A stretch of 64,000 nt of DNA from Herpetosiphon llansteffanensis (GCF_003205875.1 NZ_PUBZ01000083.1:1-64000); one strand, 5' to 3'; shown: positions 42,684 through 51,614, numbered from the stretch's first letter. Translations and numbers: made by a program. The notes: generated by a model not told the origin, from the letters alone.

Positions 42684-43337
42684 TTATACTATTTGTTGCA
42701 GCGCAGCTTGAGCGCGTAAGGCTAATTGGGTCAGAATAATTGAGGTTGCGCCCCAAATTTTGTGCTCGCCATAGGGGTAATGTGGCACTTGCAAGGCTAC
42801 GCCGCGGATCATGCGTTGCTCGGTTTGCACCGCATCGGCGGCCCAAAGTTGCTGTAATGGCAAATGCAGCACAGCGGCAACCTCACTGGGATTTGGCGCT
42901 AAATCGGGCGCATGATCAAGCCATGCGACAATTGGCGTGATCAGAAAATTACTGACTGGTACATACAACTCGCTGAGCCGCCCAATGATTGTGGGCTGAT
43001 CGATGTCTAAGCCAATTTCTTCGTGGGCTTCGCGCAGGGCGGCGGCCTCAGGGCTGGCATCGCTTGGGTCTATCGAGCCGCCTGGCAACGAGATCTCGCC
43101 GGTGTGGCTACGCAGATTGCCGCTACGCACCGTTAATGGCACAAACAAGTGCTCTGCCTCTGGATAAAGCAAGGCCAGAACAGCGCCATGGCGTGGCTGG
43201 ATGTTGGCTGGAGGCAATAAATTACGGCTCGGGTTGCCATTATCGAAGGTTGGCAACAGCCGTGCGCGCGCTTCATCATCGTGGTTTAAATTGGCGAGTT
43301 GCGCTTGGAGCGCTGCGACGAAGGCTTGGTTAGGCAT
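42684..43337 (-). CDS. Nudix hydrolase, CoA pyrophosphatase type
   Basis: The 217-residue protein has a full Nudix box GGSIDPSDASPEAAALREA followed by HEEIGL (Gx5Ex7REUxEExGU). It is preceded by the UPF0035 motif LTVRSGNLRSHTGEISLPGG, characteristic of CoA and CoA-derivative diphosphatases such as NudL and PCD1. It probably hydrolyses CoA or acyl-CoA to phosphopantetheine and 3',5'-ADP. Its position between the glycosyltransferase and lipoprotein genes gives no functional hint. Confidence 0.88.
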   Translation of the reverse strand: MPNQAFVAALQAQLANLNHDDEARARLLPTFDNGNPSRNLLPPANIQPRHGAVLALLYPEAEHLFVPLTVRSGNLRSHTGEISLPGGSIDPSDASPEAAALREAHEEIGLDIDQPTIIGRLSELYVPVSNFLITPIVAWLDHAPDLAPNPSEVAAVLHLPLQQLWAADAVQTEQRMIRGVALQVPHYPYGEHKIWGATSIILTQLALRAQAALQQIV

Positions 43338-43415
43338 AGATCCGATTCCACTAAAATAAAAACTGATGGATTATTACATCCACCAGTTCTCATTATACCG
43401 TTGATAGGGCTGAAA

Positions 43416-43838
43416 TTAATCGGCTAATTTACCAAAGACCATATAACTGCTATTCGAGCCAGGCATGCCATTTGATGAACCTTGATGCAGTTCATTACCT
43501 CGTAGCGTCCGCCAGCCTCGAAAACACTGCACTCGTGGACTAGAATGTTTGGTGCGCGATACGCTGGATCGCGTTGGGTTTCATCGGCGACCGAAATGCG
43601 AGCAAATAAGCCTTGTTGGGTTTGGCCTTGCTCGTCGGTATATTCGCTATTTTCAACAAACTCTAGGCCAATGCCAAATTGATCTTCGGTATGATGCATT
43701 GTGCCATGCTTGACTGACATTTTCTGAATAAAGCGTGTTGCTTGAGCGGTCATGGTTGCTTGCTCCTGTTGGGTAGTACTGCACCCAGTCAAAAAGAAGC
43801 CACCTAACCAAAAAAGCTTGAATTAAAACCTTTCCCAT
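43416..43838 (-). pseudogene. Decayed tandem copy of the 139-aa lipoprotein gene
   Basis: This segment is clearly homologous to the gene at 43867-44286: TQQEQATMTAQATRFIQ, APNILVHE and GRYEV are shared, and the last 60 nt are nearly identical. One base is missing near 43494 (TTCATTACC versus TTCAATTACC in the intact copy, plus strand), which shifts the C-terminal frame. The signal-peptide region is also out of frame near 43800. The surviving open part is 43424-43792. It is a duplicated, inactivated copy next to the calpain gene. Confidence 0.85.
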
Positions 43839-43866
43839 AGTGCACATATGATCTCGCATGCTGAAA

Positions 43867-44286
43867 TTAATCGGCTAATTTACCAAAGACCATATAACTG
43901 CTATTCGATCCAGGCATGCCATTCGATGAACCTTTATGCAGTTCAATTACCTCATAGCGGCCATCGGCCTCGAAAATGCTGCCCTCGTGGACTAGAATGT
44001 TTGGTGCGCGATACTCAGGATCAGTTTGCAACCGATCGGCAATACTAATTCTGGCTACGAGGCCTTCTTGCTGGACTCCATTGGTATCGGTATAGGTACT
44101 ATTGCTAACCCCAAGTAAACCAACTGCAAATTGATGGTTGAGGGTTTGCACGACCCCATGGTTAACGTTTTGAATCTGGATGAAACGCGTTGCTTGGGCG
44201 GTCATGGTTGCTTGCTCCTGTTGGGCATTACTGCACCCAGTCATAAGAAAGATCAAAAAAATACTCAATATTCGTTTGTAAAGCAT
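43867..44286 (-). CDS. Small lipoprotein, candidate immunity protein
   Basis: The 139-residue precursor has a signal peptide and lipobox MTGC (Cys16 after Met1 at 44286), so it should be lipid-anchored. The mature part has a repeat-like QNVNHGVVQTLNHQFAVGLL stretch and a C-terminal conserved-looking block from APNILVHEGSIFEADGRYEV to the end. GAGG lies 7 nt before the ATG; the TTG at 44301 is less likely. It lies 23 nt after the WXG100-calpain gene in one operon and has a degraded tandem duplicate. By analogy with polymorphic-toxin loci it may protect against the protease; this is not proven, and no known family was recognised. Confidence 0.72.
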   Translation of the reverse strand: MLYKRILSIFLIFLMTGCSNAQQEQATMTAQATRFIQIQNVNHGVVQTLNHQFAVGLLGVSNSTYTDTNGVQQEGLVARISIADRLQTDPEYRAPNILVHEGSIFEADGRYEVIELHKGSSNGMPGSNSSYMVFGKLAD

Positions 44287-44309
44287 ACGCTTTGCCCTCA
44301 AGAAAAATA

Positions 44310-45479
44310 CTATTTAAGTGGATTAGTCACTGTATGATTATAATATTTATTGAAATCCTCTAGGCTCATTGGTTGCGGAGCACTACCCGTGCCCCAAGGA
44401 TTTCGCAAATAGATTAAGCCCTTTTCGACATCAACTTTTTCCACCGAATAAGCGTGATTTGCAACAACATTGTCGGGCCAAGTTGTTGTATCTTCAAACC
44501 AACCTTCAGTGCGGGTCGCAACTGTAACGCTATCACCGTTGCTAAGGCGGGTATTTAGGTCTTGTAAGACAGTTTTAGTCTGCTCAGGAGTTGAGGCTGT
44601 AGTGCTGATTTCAGTTGGAGCCTTGCCCGTTAATAATTCAACGGCATCGCCAGGCCAGCCACCTTCAATCTCTTCATAGCTATTTTCTGTATGTTGGGCA
44701 TAGGCTTTTTCTAAGATCATTGGCCATAATTCATCAGGAGTACTGCCATGCTGGGCATATGCTAGATTATTGGTGCTATTACCGCTCGAATCTTCTTTGA
44801 CTGGAAAATCAGAATCAACAGTTACTTTAACTGGTTTGCCATCTTCATAAAAGGTAACCGTATAAGTACCATCGCCATTATCAGCAATAGCATTTTTGAT
44901 CAAATCGGGGTTTTGCTGAGCCACAGAGGCTAGTGCCGCCATAAAGTAACAATCACCAAGATAGCCTTGAGTAACATCGCCTGCACTAATGCCATCGGTA
45001 GTAATGTTGCCTTTAAAAGTTTTATAGCGTGGTTCGTATTCATATTTATCAGTGAAGAAGCCAAAGACAGTCCTATCGCGGCTAGAGTCATGCAATTCGG
45101 TAACTGCTGGATCGCCGCCTGGGGGAGTGCTAAACACCCCTTTGCCGCGTTGTTTACTTGCCAGCACCCCATCCTGTGAGTGGTGAAATAAGCGTGCTGC
45201 TTCCTCTTCGTGGGTTTTGAAGAGTTTACCAATTTCTATGGTTACTGATTGCTGGGTCTCAAAAACTTGAATTAAGCGTTGAAGTGTTGGGGCAATTTCG
45301 GTTTCAAACTCTTTAAAGAATGCTTGGGCTGCTTGGCCTTGCCAAGCACCATTTTGAAGCGTCGCTAAAGTTTGCTTGAGCGATTGGTGCATGGTTTGGA
45401 CTGCTTGGGCCTGTTTTTGGAAGCGTTGCGCAACCTGTGCCAGTACGTCGTACTGCACTTCTACAAGTGGTGCGGTCAT
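44310..45479 (-). CDS. WXG100-calpain fusion, putative type VII secreted cysteine protease
   Basis: The 389-residue protein has an N-terminal WXG100/ESAT-6-like helical hairpin (residues 1-100; W46-Q-G48 at the turn) and a calpain (peptidase C2) domain. The catalytic residues are present: Gln171 and Cys177 in QGYLGDCYFMAA, His342 in NHAYSVE and Asn360-Trp362 in LRNPWG. There is no signal peptide, as expected for type VII export. The gene has its own near-consensus promoter and is followed by lipoprotein genes. Secreted bacterial calpain-domain proteins are known, but the role of this one as toxin, predation factor or housekeeping protease is not. Confidence 0.88.
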   Translation of the reverse strand: MTAPLVEVQYDVLAQVAQRFQKQAQAVQTMHQSLKQTLATLQNGAWQGQAAQAFFKEFETEIAPTLQRLIQVFETQQSVTIEIGKLFKTHEEEAARLFHHSQDGVLASKQRGKGVFSTPPGGDPAVTELHDSSRDRTVFGFFTDKYEYEPRYKTFKGNITTDGISAGDVTQGYLGDCYFMAALASVAQQNPDLIKNAIADNGDGTYTVTFYEDGKPVKVTVDSDFPVKEDSSGNSTNNLAYAQHGSTPDELWPMILEKAYAQHTENSYEEIEGGWPGDAVELLTGKAPTEISTTASTPEQTKTVLQDLNTRLSNGDSVTVATRTEGWFEDTTTWPDNVVANHAYSVEKVDVEKGLIYLRNPWGTGSAPQPMSLEDFNKYYNHTVTNPLK

Positions 45480-45564
45480 TCTGTTCTACCTCATTCTGTG
45501 GGGAGAAAATGCTCTCGATAAATCTCTAGCTAATTAATTCATCTCTATTAATTGGCTGAGTCCA

Positions 45565-45593
45565 TCATAGTAAACAGAAAAATGCTTGTCAAG
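45565..45593 (-). promoter_or_regulatory. Promoter of the WXG100-calpain operon
   Basis: On the minus strand TTGACA (complement of 45588-45593) and TATGAT (complement of 45565-45570) are exactly 17 nt apart. The leader of about 80 nt to ATG 45479 is AT-rich with ATTAATT words. Confidence 0.82.
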
Positions 45594-45610
45594 GGTGAAT
45601 TTAAACGCAA

Positions 45611-45641
45611 ATCAGCGCAGCATGCTGCATGCTGCGCTGAT
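45611..45641 (-). terminator. Terminator after the ABC ATPase gene
   Basis: ATCAGCGCAGC (45611-45621) pairs perfectly with GCTGCGCTGAT (45631-45641), and the centre ATGCTGCAT can extend the stem. On the minus strand it is followed by TTGCGTTTAAATT, 27 nt past the stop at 45668. Confidence 0.82.
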
Positions 45642-45667
45642 GTTTTAGGCTTTGCCAAAGCCTAGGT

Positions 45668-46771
45668 TTAGATTAAAGCTTTTTCGGTGGCGATGTCGAA
45701 GATATGCATTTTTTCCATATCGTAGACTGCGCGAATTGGCTGGCCTGGGCGGGCTGAAGTCCGTGGGTCGAAACGCCCAATGATCGAGTGTTGGCCGCTT
45801 TGCAGGTAGGCGTAGATTTCGCTCCCCATCGGTTCGGTCACATCGACGGTGGTTTCGACGACTGCATCGCCATTAATGCCTGGTGGCAAGAGCGCTGCAT
45901 CGTGCACGTCTTCTGGGCGCACGCCAAGCTCAACTTCTTTGCCAACATACGATTCGATGTGGGCGCGGCGGCTGTTGGGAATTGGCACTGCGAAGCTGCC
46001 ACCATCGAAGAACAAGCGGCCATCGCCTTTGGTCAAGGTACCTTTGATGAAGTTCATCGAAGGCGAACCAATGAAGCCTGCCACAAATTTGTTCACTGGA
46101 TGATCGTACAAGGTTTGCGGGCTATCGAGTTGTTGCAACAAGCCATCACGCATCACCGCAATCCGCGAACCCATGGTCATGGCTTCGGTTTGGTCGTGGG
46201 TCACGTAGATGAAGGTGGTTTTGAGCCGTTGGTGCAGCTTGCTGATTTCAGCCCGCGTTTGCACCCGCAACTTAGCATCCAAGTTCGAGAGTGGTTCGTC
46301 CATCAAGAAGACGGCTGGGTCGCGGACGATGGCACGGCCCAAGGCAACCCGCTGGCGTTGACCACCAGAAAGTTGGCGTGGCTTGCGATCAAGCAAGTGG
46401 CCGATCGCCATCATTTCGGCAGCTTCTTCGACGCGGCGCTTAATTTCGGGTTTGGGCACTTTGCGCAGCTTCAAACCAAAGGCCATGTTATCAAACACGG
46501 TCATGTGGGGATACAACGCATAGCTTTGGAACACCATCGCAATATCGCGATCTTTGGGCGCAACATTGTTGACCACGCGATCCCCGATCATAATTTGGCC
46601 GCCGGTAATTTCTTCGAGGCCAGCCAAACAGCGCAACGCGGTTGATTTACCACAGCCTGAAGGGCCAACCAGCACCAAAAATTCTTGGTCGGGAATATCA
46701 ATGTTGAGATCTTTGAGCACATGCACGTCGCCAAAGACTTTATCAACGTGATCAAACGTAATTGAAGCCAT
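45668..46771 (-). CDS. ABC transporter ATP-binding protein, MalK/UgpC/MsmK type
   Basis: The 367-residue ATPase has Walker [11 protein letters not shown]-loop [12 protein letters not shown], signature [15 protein letters not shown], Walker [13 protein letters not shown] and H-loop THD. A C-terminal TOBE/regulatory domain (about 240-367) is typical for carbohydrate importers. No permease or binding-protein gene is adjacent, so this is a stand-alone ATPase that may serve several sugar importers, as MsmK does in streptococci. AGGAGGAT precedes ATG 46771, and the coding start overlaps the 3' end of lacI by 20 nt, so the two are co-transcribed. Confidence 0.92.
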   Translation of the reverse strand: MASITFDHVDKVFGDVHVLKDLNIDIPDQEFLVLVGPSGCGKSTALRCLAGLEEITGGQIMIGDRVVNNVAPKDRDIAMVFQSYALYPHMTVFDNMAFGLKLRKVPKPEIKRRVEEAAEMMAIGHLLDRKPRQLSGGQRQRVALGRAIVRDPAVFLMDEPLSNLDAKLRVQTRAEISKLHQRLKTTFIYVTHDQTEAMTMGSRIAVMRDGLLQQLDSPQTLYDHPVNKFVAGFIGSPSMNFIKGTLTKGDGRLFFDGGSFAVPIPNSRRAHIESYVGKEVELGVRPEDVHDAALLPPGINGDAVVETTVDVTEPMGSEIYAYLQSGQHSIIGRFDPRTSARPGQPIRAVYDMEKMHIFDIATEKALI

Positions 46772-47684
46772 CGAGATCCTCCTTGAAACCTAATGAACCA
46801 ATGACCAAGCTTGGGTTAAGCCATGTGCGGTGAGCAATGGCTGCTCCATCAAGCTGTTGTAGGAGTTTGCGAACCAAGGTGTGCGCCCAGAGCTCAGTTG
46901 GCCAGCGAAAGCCAGAGATGCCGCGTTGGCTGCTGCTATGGCTTACAATCACTGGCACTTTGGCGTGATCAACCATCACAACCCCGGTTGCTAATTGGTG
47001 ACCACAGACAATCAAGCCATCGTAGTCGTTTTCGCTGGCGGCAAGGGTTTCGTAGGCCGCTACGCCATCGTGAAAACGATTCGCTGCTGGCTCAACCACT
47101 AAACCTGGGTCAAAGCCAAGGCCAGCTCGCCGTAACGCTCGCCGATAGCCAAGATACCAACGTGCAGAGCCTGGAATGCTACGCGGTAGCGTAATCAGGC
47201 CAATGCGCCGCATGCCCGAATGGGTTAGGGTTTCGACCGCGCGCTGCGCTGCAAAGGCTGCATCACACAAGACGGCTGGTTGATCAAACGGCGGCGCGAG
47301 TGCCCATACTTGGGGCAATTGTGGGTCGAGCGGCGTACCAAAGCTAATCCAACCATCAGCCAAATCTCCGCGGGCTTGACTATCTGCTGGTTGCAGTAGC
47401 AGACTATAGCCGGCGCTCGTCGCAGCATTGGTTGCTTCGAGCAGCCACGTCGCTAAATCAACTTCACATAAAAGATTGGCTTGTGGTAGGAGCACACCGA
47501 TGGTTAAGGTGCGTTGACGTTGTAGATTGCGGCCTTGACGATGAGGTTGATAGCCGAGCTTTGTGACTGCGGCTAGCACTTTGTTGCGCGTGGCTTCGCT
47601 GACCGGCATGCTGTCGTTCAAGACATACGATACCGTGGCAAATGAAACCCCTGCTAATTGCGCAACATCCTTAATCGTTGCCAT
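46752..47684 (-). CDS. LacI family transcriptional regulator
   Basis: The 310-residue protein has the LacI helix-turn-helix and hinge ([20 protein letters not shown]...[20 protein letters not shown]) and a periplasmic-binding-protein-like effector domain. GAGG lies 7 nt before ATG 47684; the frame from 47696 is less likely. A 16-bp palindrome at the start site of its promoter suggests autoregulation. It shares an operon with the sugar ABC ATPase, so the effector is probably a sugar. Confidence 0.92.
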   Translation of the reverse strand: MATIKDVAQLAGVSFATVSYVLNDSMPVSEATRNKVLAAVTKLGYQPHRQGRNLQRQRTLTIGVLLPQANLLCEVDLATWLLEATNAATSAGYSLLLQPADSQARGDLADGWISFGTPLDPQLPQVWALAPPFDQPAVLCDAAFAAQRAVETLTHSGMRRIGLITLPRSIPGSARWYLGYRRALRRAGLGFDPGLVVEPAANRFHDGVAAYETLAASENDYDGLIVCGHQLATGVVMVDHAKVPVIVSHSSSQRGISGFRWPTELWAHTLVRKLLQQLDGAAIAHRTWLNPSLVIGSLGFKEDLDGFNYV

Positions 47685-47698
47685 CGTTGGCCTCATCT

Positions 47699-47745
47699 AT
47701 TTAAACGTTTAAATGAAGTATACTGTACTTGTTTGAGCTTGACAA
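47699..47745 (-). promoter_or_regulatory. lacI promoter with LacI-type operator
   Basis: ATTTAAACGTTTAAAT (47699-47714) is a perfect palindrome with the central CG typical of LacI-family operators. The minus-strand promoter is TTGTCA (complement of 47740-47745) and TATACT (complement of 47717-47722) with 17 nt between. The operator covers the start-site region. The divergent XRE gene begins 54 nt beyond it and could be coregulated. Confidence 0.85.
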
Positions 47746-47768
47746 GTTTGCTTAATCAGGGAGTGTCT

Positions 47769-48710
47769 ATGGCGCTTGGGCAACAACTGGTGCATCCCGA
47801 TTGTCTGGCGTTTGTTGGGGTCGTTGAAGAATTGTTAGTGCGTCGTCAGCAAGGCAACGTGCCGCACAATCATTGGCAACACGACGATCCATGGGGGCCG
47901 CGCAGCTGGAATCGCACCGAACTCGAAGATATGGTTTATAGCAGCTACAAACAGATGCGCAAAGGCCGCATTACTCGCCCGCCTCGTCGCGAGGTGGTGA
48001 TGGATATTGGCGATTATCTGAATTGTACAATCGAGGAGCGCAATCGCTTATTGATTGCCGCCGATAGCTCGCCAATTATGCCCTATCTGACCGGCGCTGA
48101 TCTCAGCCCAATTCTTGAAATTACGATTGAAATTGTGCAGCAGCTGAGCATGCCAGCGTTTGTGATCAATCGCGATTGGCAGATGCACTATTTCAATCAG
48201 CATTTACTCAATTTATTTGGCATAACTCCCGCAATGCTGGCGGCGATTGATCCAACCCAGTTGAATGTTTTGGGCCTGTTATGCGACCCCACCTTGCCGC
48301 TCTACCAGCAGTTGATTCAGAATCGGCCTTCGTGGCAGCATATGCTGCGCAAAACGATCTACGGCTTTAAACAGGCCAATCTGTTGTGCCAATATGAGCC
48401 ATGGTATCAACAATTGGTTGCGCGGTTGTTGCAATTGCCCGAATTTGCCAGCCACTGGTCAACAGTCAGCCTTGATAAACCAATTGTGCCCCCAAGCGGC
48501 GGCTTTGAATCGCCAACGATTGTGCTTGAGGCGCTGATTCCGCATACCCAGCCAACGCCCAAGCGGGCATGGTTGCGACCCTTATTGATGTCAGCGGGCT
48601 ATTTTCAATTTGATTTTCCGCAGATTGTGGCCTTTTTGCCAGCCAACGCCGAGAGCCAAGCAATTTATGCAGAAATTGGCGTGCCACTTGGCCTCAACCA
48701 CAGTAACTAA
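47769..48710 (+). CDS. XRE-type regulator with MmyB-like ligand-binding domain
   Basis: The 313-residue protein combines an N-terminal helix-turn-helix-like region, ending with ITRPPRREVVMDIGDYLNCT and ERNRLLIAADSSP, which matches the XRE/MmyB pattern (RP..R..I.dyL...ERn.LL.aA). A C-terminal MLTR/MmyB-like sensor domain follows (PAFVINRDWQMHYFNQHLLN). Members bind fatty-acid-like ligands in some families. GGGAG precedes ATG 47769; the 47658 frame runs through the lacI operator and was rejected. It is divergent from lacI. Confidence 0.78.
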   Translation: MALGQQLVHPDCLAFVGVVEELLVRRQQGNVPHNHWQHDDPWGPRSWNRTELEDMVYSSYKQMRKGRITRPPRREVVMDIGDYLNCTIEERNRLLIAADSSPIMPYLTGADLSPILEITIEIVQQLSMPAFVINRDWQMHYFNQHLLNLFGITPAMLAAIDPTQLNVLGLLCDPTLPLYQQLIQNRPSWQHMLRKTIYGFKQANLLCQYEPWYQQLVARLLQLPEFASHWSTVSLDKPIVPPSGGFESPTIVLEALIPHTQPTPKRAWLRPLLMSAGYFQFDFPQIVAFLPANAESQAIYAEIGVPLGLNHSN

Positions 48711-48716
48711 CTGTAA

Positions 48717-49200
48717 AGGATGAGGGATGAAGGATGAGGGATGAAGCCGAGGGATCAGGGGTTAGGGGCAAGGGGGCAGCGTAACGTCAAAAGTCAGAAG
48801 GCAATAGCCAATAGCCTATAGCTGTACTGGTTCATCACGTTAACCAGTGTCTGATCCCCTCACCCCCAACCCCTCTCCCGTGCGCGGGCGAGGGGCTTTC
48901 ACCGTGTGGTTCTGCCGCAATGTATGCAAAAAAAGAGTCGACTCCCCTCGCCCGCGTCTAGTGGGAGAGGGGCTGGGGGTGAGGGCATGTTCCTCGTTGC
49001 CAATCCAATTAACCAGTACATATAGCCAATAGCCTTCGTGTGCTTCGCGGTTCCGATCCTTCGTGCCCTTCGTGGATCAATTCATTAACACAGCGGCGCA
49101 GCGAAAGTATGAGGGATGAGGGATGAAGTCAATAGCCAATCGCCAAATACCTCAAAGCGCTTATGTTTTATGCTCTCTGTTCTATGTTCTTTAACATAGG
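48717..49200. repeat. Repeat-rich 580-nt spacer (heptad words and one GC-rich repeat)
   Basis: No gene is visible in 48711-49292. It contains tandem aaggatgagggatga words (48717-48750), caatagccaatagcctatagc (about 48801-48822), a full dispersed GC-rich inverted repeat (48853-48991), and tatagccaatagcc (about 49020). Further along are ttcgtgtgcttcgcgg and cccttcgtggatcaa words, another gatgagggatgaag (about 49112-49128) and a reverse-complement ttctatgttcttt word near 49178. All except the GC-rich unit belong to the period-7 family. Confidence 0.7.
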
Positions 49201-49292
49201 CGCAAAGGACATTTTGTCCCTTGAGGCTCAGCTAGAATCCATTCAGTTATCGCGCTGCGACCAATGTCGCCTATCGAAATGGATGGATATTT

Positions 49293-50093
49293 ATGGCAAA
49301 GCCAACGATTGTGTTGATTCACGGTTTATTTGTTAGCAAGCACTCATGGCAACCATGGGTCGACCACTACCAAGCCAAGGGCTATACGGTCTTAACGCCT
49401 GCTTGGCCAGGCCGCGATCAGAGCGTGGCAGAATTGCAGCAACGCGCCAACGACCCTAGCTTGGCAAAGCACGATTTGCGCGAAAGTATTGATTTTCATG
49501 CGCAATTTGTGCAAAATCTGTCCGAAAAACCAATTGTCATCGGCCATTCGATGGGCGGCTTGATTACCCAAATTTTGGCCAATCGCCAATTAATTAGGGC
49601 TGGCGTGGCGATCGATTCTGCACCGCCGCAGGGCGTGATTAGCACCAAATGGTCGTTTATCAAATCGGCCTTGCCGATGATCAACCCATTGCGTTCAGCA
49701 AGCAAGCCCTACTCGATGCCATTCGCGCATTTTCAATACACTTTTGTTAATGGCATGCCCTTGGCCGAACAACAAGCAATTTATCAAAGCCAAGTTGTGC
49801 CCGAATCGCTGAAGAATTTGCGTCAATCGTTGACCAGCGTGAGCAAGGTTGATTTTAATGCCGACCATGCGCCGCTGCTGTTGATTGCTGGCGAAATCGA
49901 CCATATTATTCCAGCCTCGCTGAATTACAGTAATTATCGCAAATATCGCCACAGCCCAAGTTTGACCGATTTTAAGCAATTTGCTGGGCGCAACCACTAC
50001 ATTGTGGGCCAGCCAAACTGGCAAGAAGTCGCCGATTATGCGCTCGATTGGGTTGAAACCAAAGCCTTGGTTCAGCAAGCGGTTGCCCAATAA
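49293..50093 (+). CDS. Alpha/beta hydrolase
   Basis: The 266-residue protein has the alpha/beta-hydrolase fold with VLIHGLFVSKHSW (oxyanion-hole HG), the nucleophile elbow GHSMGG, an acidic residue in LLLIAGEIDHIIP and a His in GRNHYIVGQ. The substrate is unknown. It is preceded by TTTATGG without a good ribosome site. It ends in FETKALVQQ-like sequence with no signal peptide, so it is cytoplasmic. The nearby GNAT and peroxiredoxin-like genes give no pathway clue. Confidence 0.85.
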   Translation: MAKPTIVLIHGLFVSKHSWQPWVDHYQAKGYTVLTPAWPGRDQSVAELQQRANDPSLAKHDLRESIDFHAQFVQNLSEKPIVIGHSMGGLITQILANRQLIRAGVAIDSAPPQGVISTKWSFIKSALPMINPLRSASKPYSMPFAHFQYTFVNGMPLAEQQAIYQSQVVPESLKNLRQSLTSVSKVDFNADHAPLLLIAGEIDHIIPASLNYSNYRKYRHSPSLTDFKQFAGRNHYIVGQPNWQEVADYALDWVETKALVQQAVAQ

Positions 50094-50219
50094 CCAACAG
50101 GCAAGCATGGGTTGATGTAGCAATCCATTTAGCTGCTTCTGCTGAAACAAAGAGCAAAGTTCAATCGCAAAGACATAATGGTGGTAAGCTAAGGGTTAAT
50201 CAATCGAGATGAGGTTGCG

Positions 50220-51002
50220 ATGATTGAACAACGACCCTTAGCCGAACTTGCCAACGATCGTCGTTTTCCGCCTGATCCCCAATTTGGCTTGGTGTATGCC
50301 GCGCTTGCTGCTGGCAATTCGCAAGGCAGCTATTGGCATTCCGCAACGTGGAGCAGTTGTTGGGATCAAGCTAACAATGTGCTGTATTTGGCTGGCGATC
50401 GTTCGCTCGATCACGCTGAATTCAAGCAACACTGGCTGCAAACAGTTGTCCCAGCCATGCCAGCTCGCCATGTGATTAAGCTGCGTTTGCTGCGCAATAG
50501 CCAGCTTGAATTGAGCGATTTGCTGAGCCCCTACCAAGCCCAGCCAAGCAGCAGCTATTTCTTTAGCGATCACGCGCAAGCACTTGCCACTAATCCTTTG
50601 GCGAGCCAATTTGTGCTGCGCCAGCTTGATGCTGAACTCTTGCAACTGCCAAGTGCTCAGCCAATTATCCAAGAAATTAGCTGGATGTGGCCGAGCCTTG
50701 AGCGTTTTCTGAGCCATGGCTTGGGCTTGGCAATTTGCGTTGACCAAACAATTGTTGCTTGGTGTACTGCCGAATATCTGAGCGCTAACCGCTGTGGTTT
50801 AGGCATCGAAACCTTGGAAGCCTACCAAAAACAAGGCTTGGGCTTTCATTTGGCAACCGCCATGCTTGCTGCCTGCCGTGAGCGTGGGCTGCAAGCCCAT
50901 TGGGAATGTTCGAGCAAAAATCTTGCTTCGTATCGCCTAGCCCAAAAGCTTGGTTTGCAGCAACAACCTGGCTTAATTAGCTATGGCTTGGTTTGGCTTT
51001 AG
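50220..51002 (+). CDS. GNAT family N-acetyltransferase
   Basis: The 260-residue protein has a GNAT domain in its C-terminal half: CGLGIETLEAYQKQGLGFHL (motif A, acetyl-CoA binding) and ECSSKNLASYRLAQKLGLQ (motif B). The N-terminal half lacks recognisable motifs and may be a degenerate second domain. It could acetylate a small molecule or an antibiotic, as in the ZmaR-like subset. GATGAGG precedes ATG 50220. The stop overlaps the convergent gene's stop by 4 nt. Confidence 0.83.
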   Translation: MIEQRPLAELANDRRFPPDPQFGLVYAALAAGNSQGSYWHSATWSSCWDQANNVLYLAGDRSLDHAEFKQHWLQTVVPAMPARHVIKLRLLRNSQLELSDLLSPYQAQPSSSYFFSDHAQALATNPLASQFVLRQLDAELLQLPSAQPIIQEISWMWPSLERFLSHGLGLAICVDQTIVAWCTAEYLSANRCGLGIETLEAYQKQGLGFHLATAMLAACRERGLQAHWECSSKNLASYRLAQKLGLQQQPGLISYGLVWL

Positions 51003-51541
51003 CTAGCCTTTGGCAAAGCCTGCAAGACGCTTGACCATTCTGGGTAGCGATAAATTGGGTTGGCGACATGGTGATAGACGACTTCGCCTGCCCGATTGAT
51101 CGCGACTGTGCCGCCGAGTCGACGCATTGAGCCAGAGCCATTCAACAACTCCATGCCGCCAACTAACAGCCGAGCTTGCCGAATCAGCACTTGTGGCGAG
51201 AGCACTTCAAACCACGAACCTTCGCCAATATCGAAATAATCGTACACCTGCAAGCTTTGGTCGATATAAATTGGGAAGGGAATGTTATACATCGAACGGA
51301 AACGCGAAACTAATTCGGCGTTGCCCATCATCAGCACCGCAATTTGCCAACCAGCCTTTTCGAAGGCTTCAGCATGATCACGCAGTTTTAATAAGGTTTG
51401 GCGGCAAATGCCACAGCCAATATTGCGCATAAAAAAGACCAAAACCGGCTTTTCGTGCCAGAGCGTTTCGAACTCTACCCGTTCGCCTGCTTCATTTAAA
51501 ATCCATAAATCGACGATTGAATTTGTTGCTATTGCTGTCAT
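50999..51541 (-). CDS. Peroxiredoxin-like (AhpC/TSA-related) protein, copy 1
   Basis: The 180-residue thioredoxin-fold protein belongs to the AhpC/TSA-2 (PF13911-like) group. FFMRNIGCGICRQTLLKLRD carries a CxxC (CGIC) in place of the usual peroxiredoxin PxxxT/SxxC, and LGGTVAINRAGEVVYHH forms the C-terminal strand pair. It is paralogous to the next gene (51615-52169), with which it shares LGCGLC/IGCGIC, VANPIYRYP/VANPIHRYP and RRLGG. Redox or detoxification activity is inferred. AGGAT precedes ATG 51541. Confidence 0.82.
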   Translation of the reverse strand: MTAIATNSIVDLWILNEAGERVEFETLWHEKPVLVFFMRNIGCGICRQTLLKLRDHAEAFEKAGWQIAVLMMGNAELVSRFRSMYNIPFPIYIDQSLQVYDYFDIGEGSWFEVLSPQVLIRQARLLVGGMELLNGSGSMRRLGGTVAINRAGEVVYHHVANPIYRYPEWSSVLQALPKAS

Positions 51542-51614
51542 AATCGAATCCTAGTGCTCCACATATTCACTATCTTGTTCTACGTGTAGCGAGCTGTAAA
51601 AGGATGTATGCAGC

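Noticed and set aside
45788-46645. 285-codon plus-strand frame opposite the ABC ATPase
   Set aside because: The minus strand encodes a canonical ATPase with all motifs; the plus frame has a biased His/Phe composition typical of an antisense frame.
48711-49292. Possible small RNA or tRNA gene in the repeat-rich spacer
   Set aside because: No tRNA-like cloverleaf or GTTCGA arm was found; the content is explained by repeat words.
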